Shown here piece by piece: positions 34,939 through 42,935 of a stretch of DNA of 64,000 nucleotides (position 1 is the stretch's first letter; every line of letters starts with the position of its first letter). The notes beneath the pieces are model-generated. The model did not search any database, was not told where the DNA came from, and saw nothing but the letters and a program-made list of their open reading frames with translations. Source of the DNA: Paraburkholderia acidipaludis NBRC 101816 (lineage in GTDB: Bacteria; Pseudomonadota; Gammaproteobacteria; Burkholderiales; Burkholderiaceae); contig NZ_BAXZ01000003.1 of NCBI RefSeq assembly GCF_000684975.1, positions 124,001 to 188,000 on the forward strand, read 5' to 3'. Position numbers and translations under genes: made by a program.

Positions 34939-35583
34939 TTACTGTTGCGCTTGCTGCGGCTTGTTGGAGAGCGCGAGACGCAGCAGGTCGGCGACCGTGT
35001 TGACGTTCAGCTTTTCCATGATGTTCGCGCGGTGCGCTTCGACGGTCTTGATGCTGATGCCCAGATCGTCGGCGATCTGCTTGTTCAGGCGCCCCGCGAT
35101 GATGCGCTCGAGCACCTGATGCTCGCGCGCCGTGAGCTTGCCGAGGCGTTCGGCCGCGGCGCGCTGCTGCTGCACGTTGGTGCTTTCGCTGCGCGCCTTG
35201 TCGAGCATGCGCTCGACGAGCTTGCGCAGTTCGGCTTCGTCGAACGGCTTTTCGATGAAGTCCATCGCGCCCTTCTTCATGGTCGAGACGGCCATCGGCA
35301 CGTCGCCGTGGCCCGTCACGAAGATGATCGGCAGCGCGGTGTTGTCGGCGATCAGGCGCTCCTGCAGTTCGAGCCCGCTCATGCCCGACATCCGCACGTC
35401 CAGGATGAGGCAGGCGATCTGTCCGGCTTGCGCCGGCTGGTATGCCTCGAGGAACTCCTCCGCGCTGTTGAAGCACTGCACGCGGTAGCCGTTCGCTTCG
35501 AGCAGCCAGCGCAGGGAGTCTCGTACAGCCTCATCGTCATCGACGACAAAGACGGTTTCCTGGGTGGTGACTGGGCTGTTCAT
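34939..35583 (-). CDS. FixJ/NarL-family response regulator
   Basis: The 214-residue two-domain regulator has a receiver with VFVVDDDEAVRDSL, the phospho-acceptor in LILDVRMSGMSGLEL, FVTGHGDVPMAV and the Lys in DFIEKPFDEAEL. These are hallmarks of the FixJ/DctR/TodT class. The output domain is a LuxR-type helix-turn-helix (LTAREHQVLERIIAGRLNKQIADDLGISIKTVEAHRANIMEKL written in parts: TAREHQVLE, NKQIADDLG, KTVEAHRANIM). Its start overlaps the kinase stop by four bases (ATGA), so the pair is translationally coupled. GGGAGAG precedes the ATG. The targets are unknown; the divergent pyruvate dehydrogenase operon beyond the kinase gene is the nearest candidate. Confidence 0.9.
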   Translation of the reverse strand: MNSPVTTQETVFVVDDDEAVRDSLRWLLEANGYRVQCFNSAEEFLEAYQPAQAGQIACLILDVRMSGMSGLELQERLIADNTALPIIFVTGHGDVPMAVSTMKKGAMDFIEKPFDEAELRKLVERMLDKARSESTNVQQQRAAAERLGKLTAREHQVLERIIAGRLNKQIADDLGISIKTVEAHRANIMEKLNVNTVADLLRLALSNKPQQAQQ

Positions 35584-38096
35584 GGCTCTCCCGTAACGGT
35601 TGTTGGAGTCGGCTCGTGGGAGCCGTCGCGAGACGGCGTATCCGCTTCGCCGATCGGCAGACTGCAATGGAACGTGGCGCCGCTGATGTGGCCGTCGACT
35701 TCGACGTTGTTGACCACCCACAGGCGCCCGCGGTGCGATTCGATGATCGAACGGCAAATGTTCAGCCCCATGCCCATGCCGTCGGACTTGGTGCTGTAAA
35801 ACGGTTCGAAGAGGCGCTCGGCCGTGGCTTCGTCCACGCCCGGCCCCTGGTCCACGACGCTGATGCAGACGTTGCCGCCTTCGCGCTTCACGACCACGCG
35901 GATCACGGGGTCGACGAGATTCGGGCGGGCACCGGCCATGGCCTCGGCGGCATTCTTCAGCAGATTGACGAGCACCTGCTCGATCAGCACCGGGTCGACG
36001 TAGATCACGGGCATGCGCGAGCGCATGTCGGTCACGATGCGGATACGGCGCTTGCGCGCTTCGATCTCGGCGAGGCCCACGGCGTCGGCGACGATGTCGG
36101 CCACGCGCGTGGCCTGGCGCTTCGGTTCGGAGCGCTTCACGAATTCGCGGATGCGCTTGATGATCATGCCCGCGCGCACGGCCTGCTGCGCGGTCTTCTC
36201 CAGCACGGGCAGCAGATTGTCGGGCGCGGCGCGTCCCGACTTCACGAGCGCCACGGTGCCCGAGGCATAGTTGTTGATGGCGGCGAGCGGCTGATTCAGC
36301 TCGTGCGCGAGCGAGGAGGCCATTTCGCCCATCGTCATCAGGCGGCTCGTGAACTGCAGCTTTTCGTCCTGCTGGCGGGCGAGTTCCTGGGCCTGCTTGC
36401 GCGTGGTGATATCGGTCGCGATCTGCATCTGCGCGAGATGGCCGTCCACCCATTGGATGTACTGGCGGCGCACCTCGAACCACTTCTGGATGCTTTCGAC
36501 GTAGACCTCCTGCGCATCCGCCGTGCTTTCGGTGAGCGCGGTGGCCGGCAGGCCCGCGAAGGCGTCGACCATGTCGATCGAGTCGGACGAGGCGTTCGCG
36601 GAATCGAAGCCGCCGCCCCCCGCGAGTTCCAGATGGCCGTCGGGGCGAATGCCGAAGAGGTGCCGGTAGTAGCGGTTCGCAAACAACAGTTCGGCTTCGT
36701 CGGCGGCGAGCACGGAAACCGCGGCGTCGAGGCTTTCCAGGACCGTGGTGAAGCGCTCGTGCGCGGCGGCGAGTTCTTCGCGCGCGCGCCTGGGTTCCGT
36801 GATGTCGGTCATCGACGACATCCACCCCGTCTGGCGGCCCGAGCTGTCGATGAGCGGCGAAACATAAAGGCGCGCATGGAACTGCGAGGCGTCCTTGCGG
36901 CGCACGCGCAGCTCGAACCCCGAGGAGGGCGCCTTGCCGCGCAGCGTCATGTCGAGCTGGCGCTGCATTTCCGGGTAGGCGTCGCGGGGCCAGTACGGGA
37001 ACGGCGCGTTCTTGCCGACGAGGTCGCTTTCGTCCCAGCCGGTCATGCGGCAGAACGCCGGATTCACGTGGGTGATGCGGCCGTGCATGTCGAGCACGCG
37101 CATGCCGATCAGCACCGAGTTTTCCATCGCGCGGCGGAAGAACGCTTCGGCGTAGAGCGCCTGCTGCGCCTCGAAGCGCTGGCGCGTGTGCTTCCAGAGG
37201 CTCCAGAGGCTCCACAGCACGAAGCACGACAGCCCCGCCACCAGCCACACGAGCGTATTGTTCGTGAAGTTGGTCATCTGCGGGTACGAGTACACGCGCA
37301 CCGAAACGCCCTGGCCCGGCGGATCGAGCGGCAGGTCGTAATAGACGTCGCGCGGCAGGCGCGGGCGCGTCGAGGTGGTGGCGAGCTCGCGGTCGCTTGC
37401 GTCGAGGATCGAGATCTTGTACTTGGCCGAGAGCTCGGGCGGGATGTCGTGCTTCAGGATGCCTTCGACCGAGAACACGGCCGCGATCGACCCAAGAAAA
37501 TCCCGATCGCGGTATACCGGGGTCTGCAGCGTGATGTAGCCGTTGCCCAGATCGTCGTAGATGAGCGGCGAATAGACCTGGCGGCGCGTGTCGCGCGCTT
37601 CCGTGAAGGCGGCCTTGACGGCTTCGTCCATCTGTTCGTCGTTGGGCTTGGCGAGGCGCTGGCCGAACACGGGCATGGCCGTAGCCGGCCAGCGCGGCTC
37701 CTGCGCGCTCGTGTACCAGTTGAGATAGAGGATCTCGGGATGCCCCTGCATGATGTCCGTGGTGGACGTCTGGAAATATTGCGGGTCCGAGTGGCCGGCG
37801 GCGAGATCGCGCGCGAGCGCCTGCAACTGCTCCTGCGCGCCTGTCATCGAGAGGCGGATCTGCTGCTGCGCCCATGCCACATTGCGGTAAAGCGTGTCTT
37901 CCTGCTGCTGCTGTTCGCGGCGGTTCAGGCTCCACAGGATCAGGCTCATGACGATCAGGAACACGAGGATCGACAGGAGCGGCGTCAGCAAATAGGAATT
38001 GGACCACCAGGGTCCGTGGTGCCAGCGGGACGGCGCCGAGTCGCCGGGCGTACCGGGCGGCCGCGCCGAGCGTGCGAAAAGCCGTTCGGTCAACAT
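35580..38096 (-). CDS. Membrane-bound PAS sensor histidine kinase
   Basis: About 838 residues. Helix 1 spans about residues 36-57 and helix 2 about 265-285. They enclose a periplasmic domain of about 200 residues (containing DLGNGYITLQTPVYRDRDF), which looks like a double-Cache type sensor. Two cytoplasmic PAS regions follow (MRVLDMHGRITHVNPAFCRM, then VLESLDAAVSVLAADEAEL), then the H-box SLAHELNQPLAAINNYASG of the FixL/DctB type and a complete ATPase (NLLKNAAEAM, DQGPGVD, DGMGMGLNICRSI). The start ATG at 38096 lies just before the arginine-rich leader of helix 1; it lacks a clear ribosome site. The kinase pairs with the overlapping regulator gene and diverges from aceE. Confidence 0.9.
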   Translation of the reverse strand: MLTERLFARSARPPGTPGDSAPSRWHHGPWWSNSYLLTPLLSILVFLIVMSLILWSLNRREQQQQEDTLYRNVAWAQQQIRLSMTGAQEQLQALARDLAAGHSDPQYFQTSTTDIMQGHPEILYLNWYTSAQEPRWPATAMPVFGQRLAKPNDEQMDEAVKAAFTEARDTRRQVYSPLIYDDLGNGYITLQTPVYRDRDFLGSIAAVFSVEGILKHDIPPELSAKYKISILDASDRELATTSTRPRLPRDVYYDLPLDPPGQGVSVRVYSYPQMTNFTNNTLVWLVAGLSCFVLWSLWSLWKHTRQRFEAQQALYAEAFFRRAMENSVLIGMRVLDMHGRITHVNPAFCRMTGWDESDLVGKNAPFPYWPRDAYPEMQRQLDMTLRGKAPSSGFELRVRRKDASQFHARLYVSPLIDSSGRQTGWMSSMTDITEPRRAREELAAAHERFTTVLESLDAAVSVLAADEAELLFANRYYRHLFGIRPDGHLELAGGGGFDSANASSDSIDMVDAFAGLPATALTESTADAQEVYVESIQKWFEVRRQYIQWVDGHLAQMQIATDITTRKQAQELARQQDEKLQFTSRLMTMGEMASSLAHELNQPLAAINNYASGTVALVKSGRAAPDNLLPVLEKTAQQAVRAGMIIKRIREFVKRSEPKRQATRVADIVADAVGLAEIEARKRRIRIVTDMRSRMPVIYVDPVLIEQVLVNLLKNAAEAMAGARPNLVDPVIRVVVKREGGNVCISVVDQGPGVDEATAERLFEPFYSTKSDGMGMGLNICRSIIESHRGRLWVVNNVEVDGHISGATFHCSLPIGEADTPSRDGSHEPTPTTVTGEP

Positions 38097-38231
38097 GGCA
38101 AGGATTGTAGCGCAGCGTAAGACACGGAATTGCCGCGAAAAAAACGGTAAATCGCCGATAAACGGGCGCAAACTGACCGTTATCGCCACAAGGGCGCGAA
38201 CGATTCAGCGTGCGCCGCAACAATTTTCCAC

Positions 38232-38237
38232 ATTATA
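38232..38237 (-). promoter_or_regulatory. -10 element upstream of the sensor kinase
   Basis: A perfect TATAAT read leftward, with TTTCGA 17 bases upstream as a poor -35. Transcription would start near 38225, about 130 bases before the kinase ATG. The same AT-rich patch lies about 60 bases before the candidate aceE -10. Confidence 0.42.
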
Positions 38238-38290
38238 AAATTCAATCTCGCAATTCGAAAATTTTGTTGCGCGAGGCCCCTGGGGGTCAT

Positions 38291-38296
38291 TACAAT
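38291..38296 (+). promoter_or_regulatory. Candidate -10 of the pdh operon
   Basis: TACAAT with a weak -35 (TTGCGC, 18-base spacer). This would give an aceE leader of about 85 bases. Confidence 0.4.
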
Positions 38297-38386
38297 CGCC
38301 CGAAAGATGCTGCGGTCGGCCTGGCTCGTCCCGAACAGTCGCCCGCATGGTCCGTTCAACAGCGTTCCCCCAATCAGGAGACGAGC

Positions 38387-41083
38387 ATGTCCGCAGTACC
38401 CGACGAAGTCCTGAAGTACGTAGCCGCCGACAAGGACGAAGATCCGCAGGAAACCGCCGAATGGCTTGAAGCGCTGGACGGCGTCATCTCGGCAATCGGC
38501 CCCGACCGTGCCCACTACCTGATCGAAAAGCAGATCGAGTTCGCCCGCGTGCATGGCGAACACCTGCCGTTCTCGGCCAACACGCCGTACATCAACACGA
38601 TCCCCGTCGCCAACCAGGCGAAGAATCCGGGCGACCAGGACATCGAACACCGCATCCGCTCGTACACGCGCTGGAACGCCATGGCCATGGTGCTGCGCGC
38701 GGGCAAGCACACCAACGTGGGCGGCCACATCGCCTCGTTCGCCTCGGCCGCCACGCTCTACGACGTCGGCTACAACCACTTCTGGCGCGCGCCTTCGCCC
38801 GAGCATGGCGGCGACCTCGTGTTCGTGCAGGGCCACTCGTCGCCGGGCGTCTACTCGCGCGCGTTCCTGCTCGGCCGCCTCTCGGAAAACCAGCTCGACA
38901 ACTTCCGCCAGGAAGTGGGCGGCGAGGGCATCTCGTCGTACCCGCACCCGTGGCTCATGCCGGACTTCTGGCAGTTCCCGACCGTCTCGATGGGCCTCGG
39001 CCCGATCATGGCGATCTATCAGGCGCGCTTCATGAAGTACCTGCAGGCGCGCGGCATCGCGAAGACCGACGGCCGCAAGGTCTGGGCCTTCCTCGGCGAC
39101 GGCGAAACCGACGAACCGGAATCGCTCGGCGCGATCGGCATGGCCGGCCGCGAGCGTCTGGACAACCTCGTGTTCGTCATCAACTGCAACCTGCAGCGTC
39201 TGGACGGCCCGGTGCGCGGCAACGGCAAGATCATCCAGGAACTCGAAAGCGAGTTCCGCGGCGCCGGCTGGAACGTCATCAAGGTCCTGTGGGGCAGCCG
39301 CTGGGACGCGCTCTTCGCGCGCGACAAGTCGGGCGCGCTGATGCGCCGCATGATGGAAGTCGTGGACGGCGAGTACCAGACCTACAAGTCGGAGTCGGGC
39401 GCGTACGTTCGCGAACACTTCTTCAACACGCCGGAACTGAAGGCGCTGGTCGCCGACTGGTCCGACGAGGACATCTGGAACCTGAACCGCGGCGGCCACG
39501 ACCCGCACAAGATCTACGCGGCGTTCCACGAAGCTTCGAATTCGAAGGGCCAGCCCACCGTCATCCTCGCGAAGACGATCAAGGGCTACGGCATGGGCGA
39601 AGCCGGCCAGGCCATGAACATCACCCACCAGCAGAAGAAGATGCAGGTGGATCAGCTCAAGAAGTTCCGCGACCAGTTCCGCCTGCCGCTCACCGACGAG
39701 CAGATCGTCGACGTGCCGTACCTGACGTTCGAGGAAGGCTCGAAGGAACTCGAATACATGCGCCAGAAGCGCATGGATCTGGGCGGTTACCTGCCGGCTC
39801 GCCGCCAGAAGGCCGAGTCGCTGCCGGTGCCGGCGCTCGACGTGTTCGAGCCGCTGCTCAAGGGCACGGGCGAAGGCCGCGAGATCTCGACGACGATGGC
39901 GTTCGTGCGGATCCTGAACATCCTGCTGAAGGACAAGGCGCTCGGCAAGCGCGTCGTGCCGATCGTGCCGGACGAGTCGCGTACCTTCGGCATGGAAGGC
40001 CTGTTCCGCCAGATCGGCATCTGGAATCAGGACGGTCAGAAGTACGTGCCGGAAGACTCCGACCAGCTGATGTTCTACAAGGAATCGCAGACCGGCCAGA
40101 TCCTTCAGGAAGGCATCAACGAAGCCGGCGGCATGTGCGACTGGATCGCGGCCGCGACGTCGTACTCGACGCACGGCGAGATCATGGTGCCGTTCTACAT
40201 CTTCTATTCGATGTTCGGCATGCAGCGCATCGGCGACCTCGTGTGGGCCGCGGGCGACATGCGTTCGCGCGGCTTCCTGCTGGGCGGCACGGCGGGCCGT
40301 ACCACGCTCAACGGCGAAGGCCTGCAGCACGAAGACGGCCACTCGCTCCTGTGGGCCGCTTCGGTGCCGAACTGCCTGAGCTACGATCCGACCTTCGGCT
40401 ACGAGCTCGCCGTGATCATGCAGGACGGCCTGCGCCGCATGGTGCAGGACCAGGAAGACGTGTTCTATTACATCACGGTGATGAACGAGAACTACGAGCA
40501 CCCGGCGATTCCGCAGGGCGAGCATGTGGCTGCCGACATCATCAAGGGCATGTACGCGTTCCGCAAGGGCGCGGACAACGCCAGGGCGCCGCGCGTGCAA
40601 CTGCTGGGCGCTGGCACGATCTTCAACGAAGTGATCGCCGCCGCCGACCTGCTGAAGAACGACTGGGGCGTCGAAGCCGATCTCTGGAGCGTGCCGAGCT
40701 TCACGGAACTGGCCCGCGAAGGCCACGAAGTCGAGCGCTGGAACCTGCTGCACCCGAGCGAGCCGCGCCGCGAATCGCACGTCGAGAAGCTGCTCAAGGA
40801 CACGCAAGGCCCGATCATCGCGTCCACCGACTACGTGCGCGCGCTGGTCGACCAGATCCGCGGTCTTGTTCCGCGCAAGTTCGTGGTGCTCGGCACCGAC
40901 GGCTTCGGCCGTTCGGACACGCGTGAAAAGCTGCGTCACTTCTTCGAAGTCGATCGCTACTGGACCACGGTCGCAGCGCTCAACGCGCTCGCGGACGAAG
41001 GCAAGATCGAGCGCAAGGTGGTTGGCGACGCGATCGCCAAGTACAACCTCGATCCGTCCAAACCCAACCCGATGACCGTCTAA
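38387..41083 (+). CDS. aceE: Pyruvate dehydrogenase E1 component, homodimeric type
   Basis: The 898-residue thiamine-diphosphate enzyme decarboxylates pyruvate and transfers the acetyl group to lipoyl-E2. The TPP-binding segment FLGDGETDEPES...NCNLQRLDG has the GDG(E)-N pattern. HRIRSYTRWNAMAMVLRA and GGHIASFASAATLYDVGYNHFWRA are the conserved substrate-site regions of the AceE class. The start ATG at 38387 has CAGGAGACGAG upstream; the frame is open for 59 further codons, which are not family sequence. aceF follows after 78 bases that contain a hairpin. It is divergent from a membrane sensor kinase. Confidence 0.97.
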   Translation: MSAVPDEVLKYVAADKDEDPQETAEWLEALDGVISAIGPDRAHYLIEKQIEFARVHGEHLPFSANTPYINTIPVANQAKNPGDQDIEHRIRSYTRWNAMAMVLRAGKHTNVGGHIASFASAATLYDVGYNHFWRAPSPEHGGDLVFVQGHSSPGVYSRAFLLGRLSENQLDNFRQEVGGEGISSYPHPWLMPDFWQFPTVSMGLGPIMAIYQARFMKYLQARGIAKTDGRKVWAFLGDGETDEPESLGAIGMAGRERLDNLVFVINCNLQRLDGPVRGNGKIIQELESEFRGAGWNVIKVLWGSRWDALFARDKSGALMRRMMEVVDGEYQTYKSESGAYVREHFFNTPELKALVADWSDEDIWNLNRGGHDPHKIYAAFHEASNSKGQPTVILAKTIKGYGMGEAGQAMNITHQQKKMQVDQLKKFRDQFRLPLTDEQIVDVPYLTFEEGSKELEYMRQKRMDLGGYLPARRQKAESLPVPALDVFEPLLKGTGEGREISTTMAFVRILNILLKDKALGKRVVPIVPDESRTFGMEGLFRQIGIWNQDGQKYVPEDSDQLMFYKESQTGQILQEGINEAGGMCDWIAAATSYSTHGEIMVPFYIFYSMFGMQRIGDLVWAAGDMRSRGFLLGGTAGRTTLNGEGLQHEDGHSLLWAASVPNCLSYDPTFGYELAVIMQDGLRRMVQDQEDVFYYITVMNENYEHPAIPQGEHVAADIIKGMYAFRKGADNARAPRVQLLGAGTIFNEVIAAADLLKNDWGVEADLWSVPSFTELAREGHEVERWNLLHPSEPRRESHVEKLLKDTQGPIIASTDYVRALVDQIRGLVPRKFVVLGTDGFGRSDTREKLRHFFEVDRYWTTVAALNALADEGKIERKVVGDAIAKYNLDPSKPNPMTV

Positions 41084-41110
41084 CGCATCACCCCCTGTGC
41101 ATGGCAAGCG

Positions 41111-41140
41111 CGCCTCCCCGAAGCGGGGAGGCGTTCTTAT
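41111..41140 (+). terminator. Hairpin between aceE and aceF (weak terminator or mRNA-processing element)
   Basis: CGCCTCCCCG pairs with CGGGGAGGCG (10 bp) around a 3-base loop, followed by TTCTTAT rather than a full T-run. It probably causes partial termination or stabilises the aceE 3' end. Confidence 0.5.
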
Positions 41141-41161
41141 GCGGCCCCGGAGACACTAACA

Positions 41162-42841
41162 ATGAGTCAAGCGATCGAAGTCAAAGTGCCGGACATCGGC
41201 GATTACAAGGACATTCCTGTGATCGAGGTGCTGGTGAAGGCGGGTGACACCGTCGAAAAAGAGCAGTCCCTCATCACGCTGGAGTCGGACAAGGCGACGA
41301 TGGACGTGCCGAGCCCGGCCTCGGGCGCGGTGAAGGAAGTGAAGGTCAAAGTGGGCGACAACGTGTCGGAAGGTTCGCTCGTGCTCGTGCTGGATGGCGC
41401 GGGCGCTGCGGCGGCTCCGGCACCTGCATCCGCGCCCGCTGCCGCGGAAAAAGCGGCAGCGCCCGCGCCGGCTGCTGCACCGGCCCCGCAGGCCGCTCCT
41501 CAGGCCGCCCCGGCGGCGAGCGGCGGCGCGCAAAGCGTCAAGGTTCCCGACATCGGCGACTACAAGGACGTGCCGGTGATCGAAGTCGCCGTGAAGGTGG
41601 GCGACCGGGTGGAGAAGGAGCAGTCGCTCGTCACGCTCGAATCCGACAAGGCGACCATGGACGTGCCGAGCCCGGTGGCCGGCGTCGTGAAGGAAGTCAA
41701 GGTCAAGGTGGGCGATGCGGTTTCCGAAGGCACCGAGATCTTCGTGATCGAAGCCGAAGGCGCCGCCGCTCCGGCCGCCGCACCCGCGCAGAAGGCCCCG
41801 GTCGAAGTGCCGTCGGATGCGCCTGCCTCTGCCGCACCGGCCAAGGCCGCGCCGGCGGTTCCGTCCGCGCTCGCGCAGGCGCCGAGCATCCAGGCCGGCG
41901 AAGGTGGCGCACGCCGTCCGAGCCACGCTTCGCCTTCGGTGCGCAAGTTCGCGCGTGAGCTGGGTGTCGACGTGGCGCGCGTCGCGGGTACGGGTCCGAA
42001 GGGCCGCATTACCCAGGACGACATTACGGCGTTCGTGAAGGGCGTGATGTCGGGCGCGCTGGCCGCACCGGCTGCCGCCGCGGCACCGGCCGGCGGCGCA
42101 GGCGCGGGGCTGAACCTGCTGCCGTGGCCGAAAGTCGACTTCACGAAGTTCGGCCCGATCGACACGCAGCCGCTGTCGCGCATCAAGAAGATTTCGGGCG
42201 CGAACCTGCACCGCAACTGGGTCATGATCCCGCACGTCACGAACAACGACGAAGCGGACATCACCGACCTCGAAGCGCTGCGCGTGCAGCTGAACAAGGA
42301 AAACGAGAAGGCGGGCGTGAAGTTCACGATGCTCGCGTTCGTCATCAAGGCCTGCGTCGCGGCGCTGAAGAAGTTCCCGACCTTCAACGCGAGCCTCGAC
42401 GGCGACAATCTCGTCTTCAAGCAGTACTACCATATCGGTTTTGCCGCCGACACGCCCAACGGCCTCGTCGTTCCGGTGATCCGCGACGCGGACAAGAAGG
42501 GTCTCGTCGACATCGCGAAGGAAATGGCCGAGCTCTCGAAGCTCGCGCGCGACGGCAAGCTCAAGCCGGACCAGATGCAAGGCGGTTGCTTCTCGATCTC
42601 GTCGCTCGGCGGTATCGGCGGCACGCACTTCACGCCGATCATCAACGCGCCGGAAGTGGCGATCCTCGGCCTTTCGAAGAGCGCGATGAAGCCCGTGTGG
42701 GACGGCAAGCAGTTCGTGCCGCGTCTCACGCTGCCGCTCTCGCTCTCGTACGACCACCGCGTGATCGACGGCGCGGCTGCCGCGCGCTTCAACGCGTACC
42801 TGGGCTCGATCCTCGGCGATTTCCGCCGCGTGATTCTGTAA
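41162..42841 (+). CDS. aceF: Dihydrolipoamide acetyltransferase (PDH E2), two lipoyl domains
   Basis: The 559-residue core of the complex moves acetyl groups from lipoate to CoA. Two nearly identical lipoyl domains occur at about 1-78 and 119-197. Each has LESDKATMDVPSP, with the lysine that carries lipoate, and they are joined by Ala/Pro-rich hinges. An E3/E1-binding domain follows at about 258-300 (SPSVRKFARELGVDVARV). The catalytic domain is at about 330-559, with SYDHRVIDGAAAARF holding the His and Asp of the active site. The two lipoyl domains are similar at DNA level, a potential site for recombination. GGAG lies before the ATG. Confidence 0.97.
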   Translation: MSQAIEVKVPDIGDYKDIPVIEVLVKAGDTVEKEQSLITLESDKATMDVPSPASGAVKEVKVKVGDNVSEGSLVLVLDGAGAAAAPAPASAPAAAEKAAAPAPAAAPAPQAAPQAAPAASGGAQSVKVPDIGDYKDVPVIEVAVKVGDRVEKEQSLVTLESDKATMDVPSPVAGVVKEVKVKVGDAVSEGTEIFVIEAEGAAAPAAAPAQKAPVEVPSDAPASAAPAKAAPAVPSALAQAPSIQAGEGGARRPSHASPSVRKFARELGVDVARVAGTGPKGRITQDDITAFVKGVMSGALAAPAAAAAPAGGAGAGLNLLPWPKVDFTKFGPIDTQPLSRIKKISGANLHRNWVMIPHVTNNDEADITDLEALRVQLNKENEKAGVKFTMLAFVIKACVAALKKFPTFNASLDGDNLVFKQYYHIGFAADTPNGLVVPVIRDADKKGLVDIAKEMAELSKLARDGKLKPDQMQGGCFSISSLGGIGGTHFTPIINAPEVAILGLSKSAMKPVWDGKQFVPRLTLPLSLSYDHRVIDGAAAARFNAYLGSILGDFRRVIL

Positions 42842-42935
42842 AACCGCTTCATCGACCGGCTTGCGCCGCCGCGCTGCACGCGTTTCCCGCGTGCGCGCCG
42901 CGGCGGGCGCAGCCGGTTATCTCTCAGGGGACACC

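Noticed and set aside
34939..38223. A very long leftward open frame (about 1090 codons) running through the sensor-kinase region
   Set aside because: Only its last 214 codons are the FixJ-type regulator. The rest is an out-of-frame shadow of the kinase, with Arg/Ala-rich composition, and the regulator has its own ATG and ribosome site.
38180..41107. A 975-codon frame antisense to aceE (and similar ones opposite glnA, prlC, hscA and recJ)
   Set aside because: These arise from G+C-biased third positions. They are His/Arg/Asp-rich, have no ribosome sites and lie opposite genes with complete catalytic motifs.
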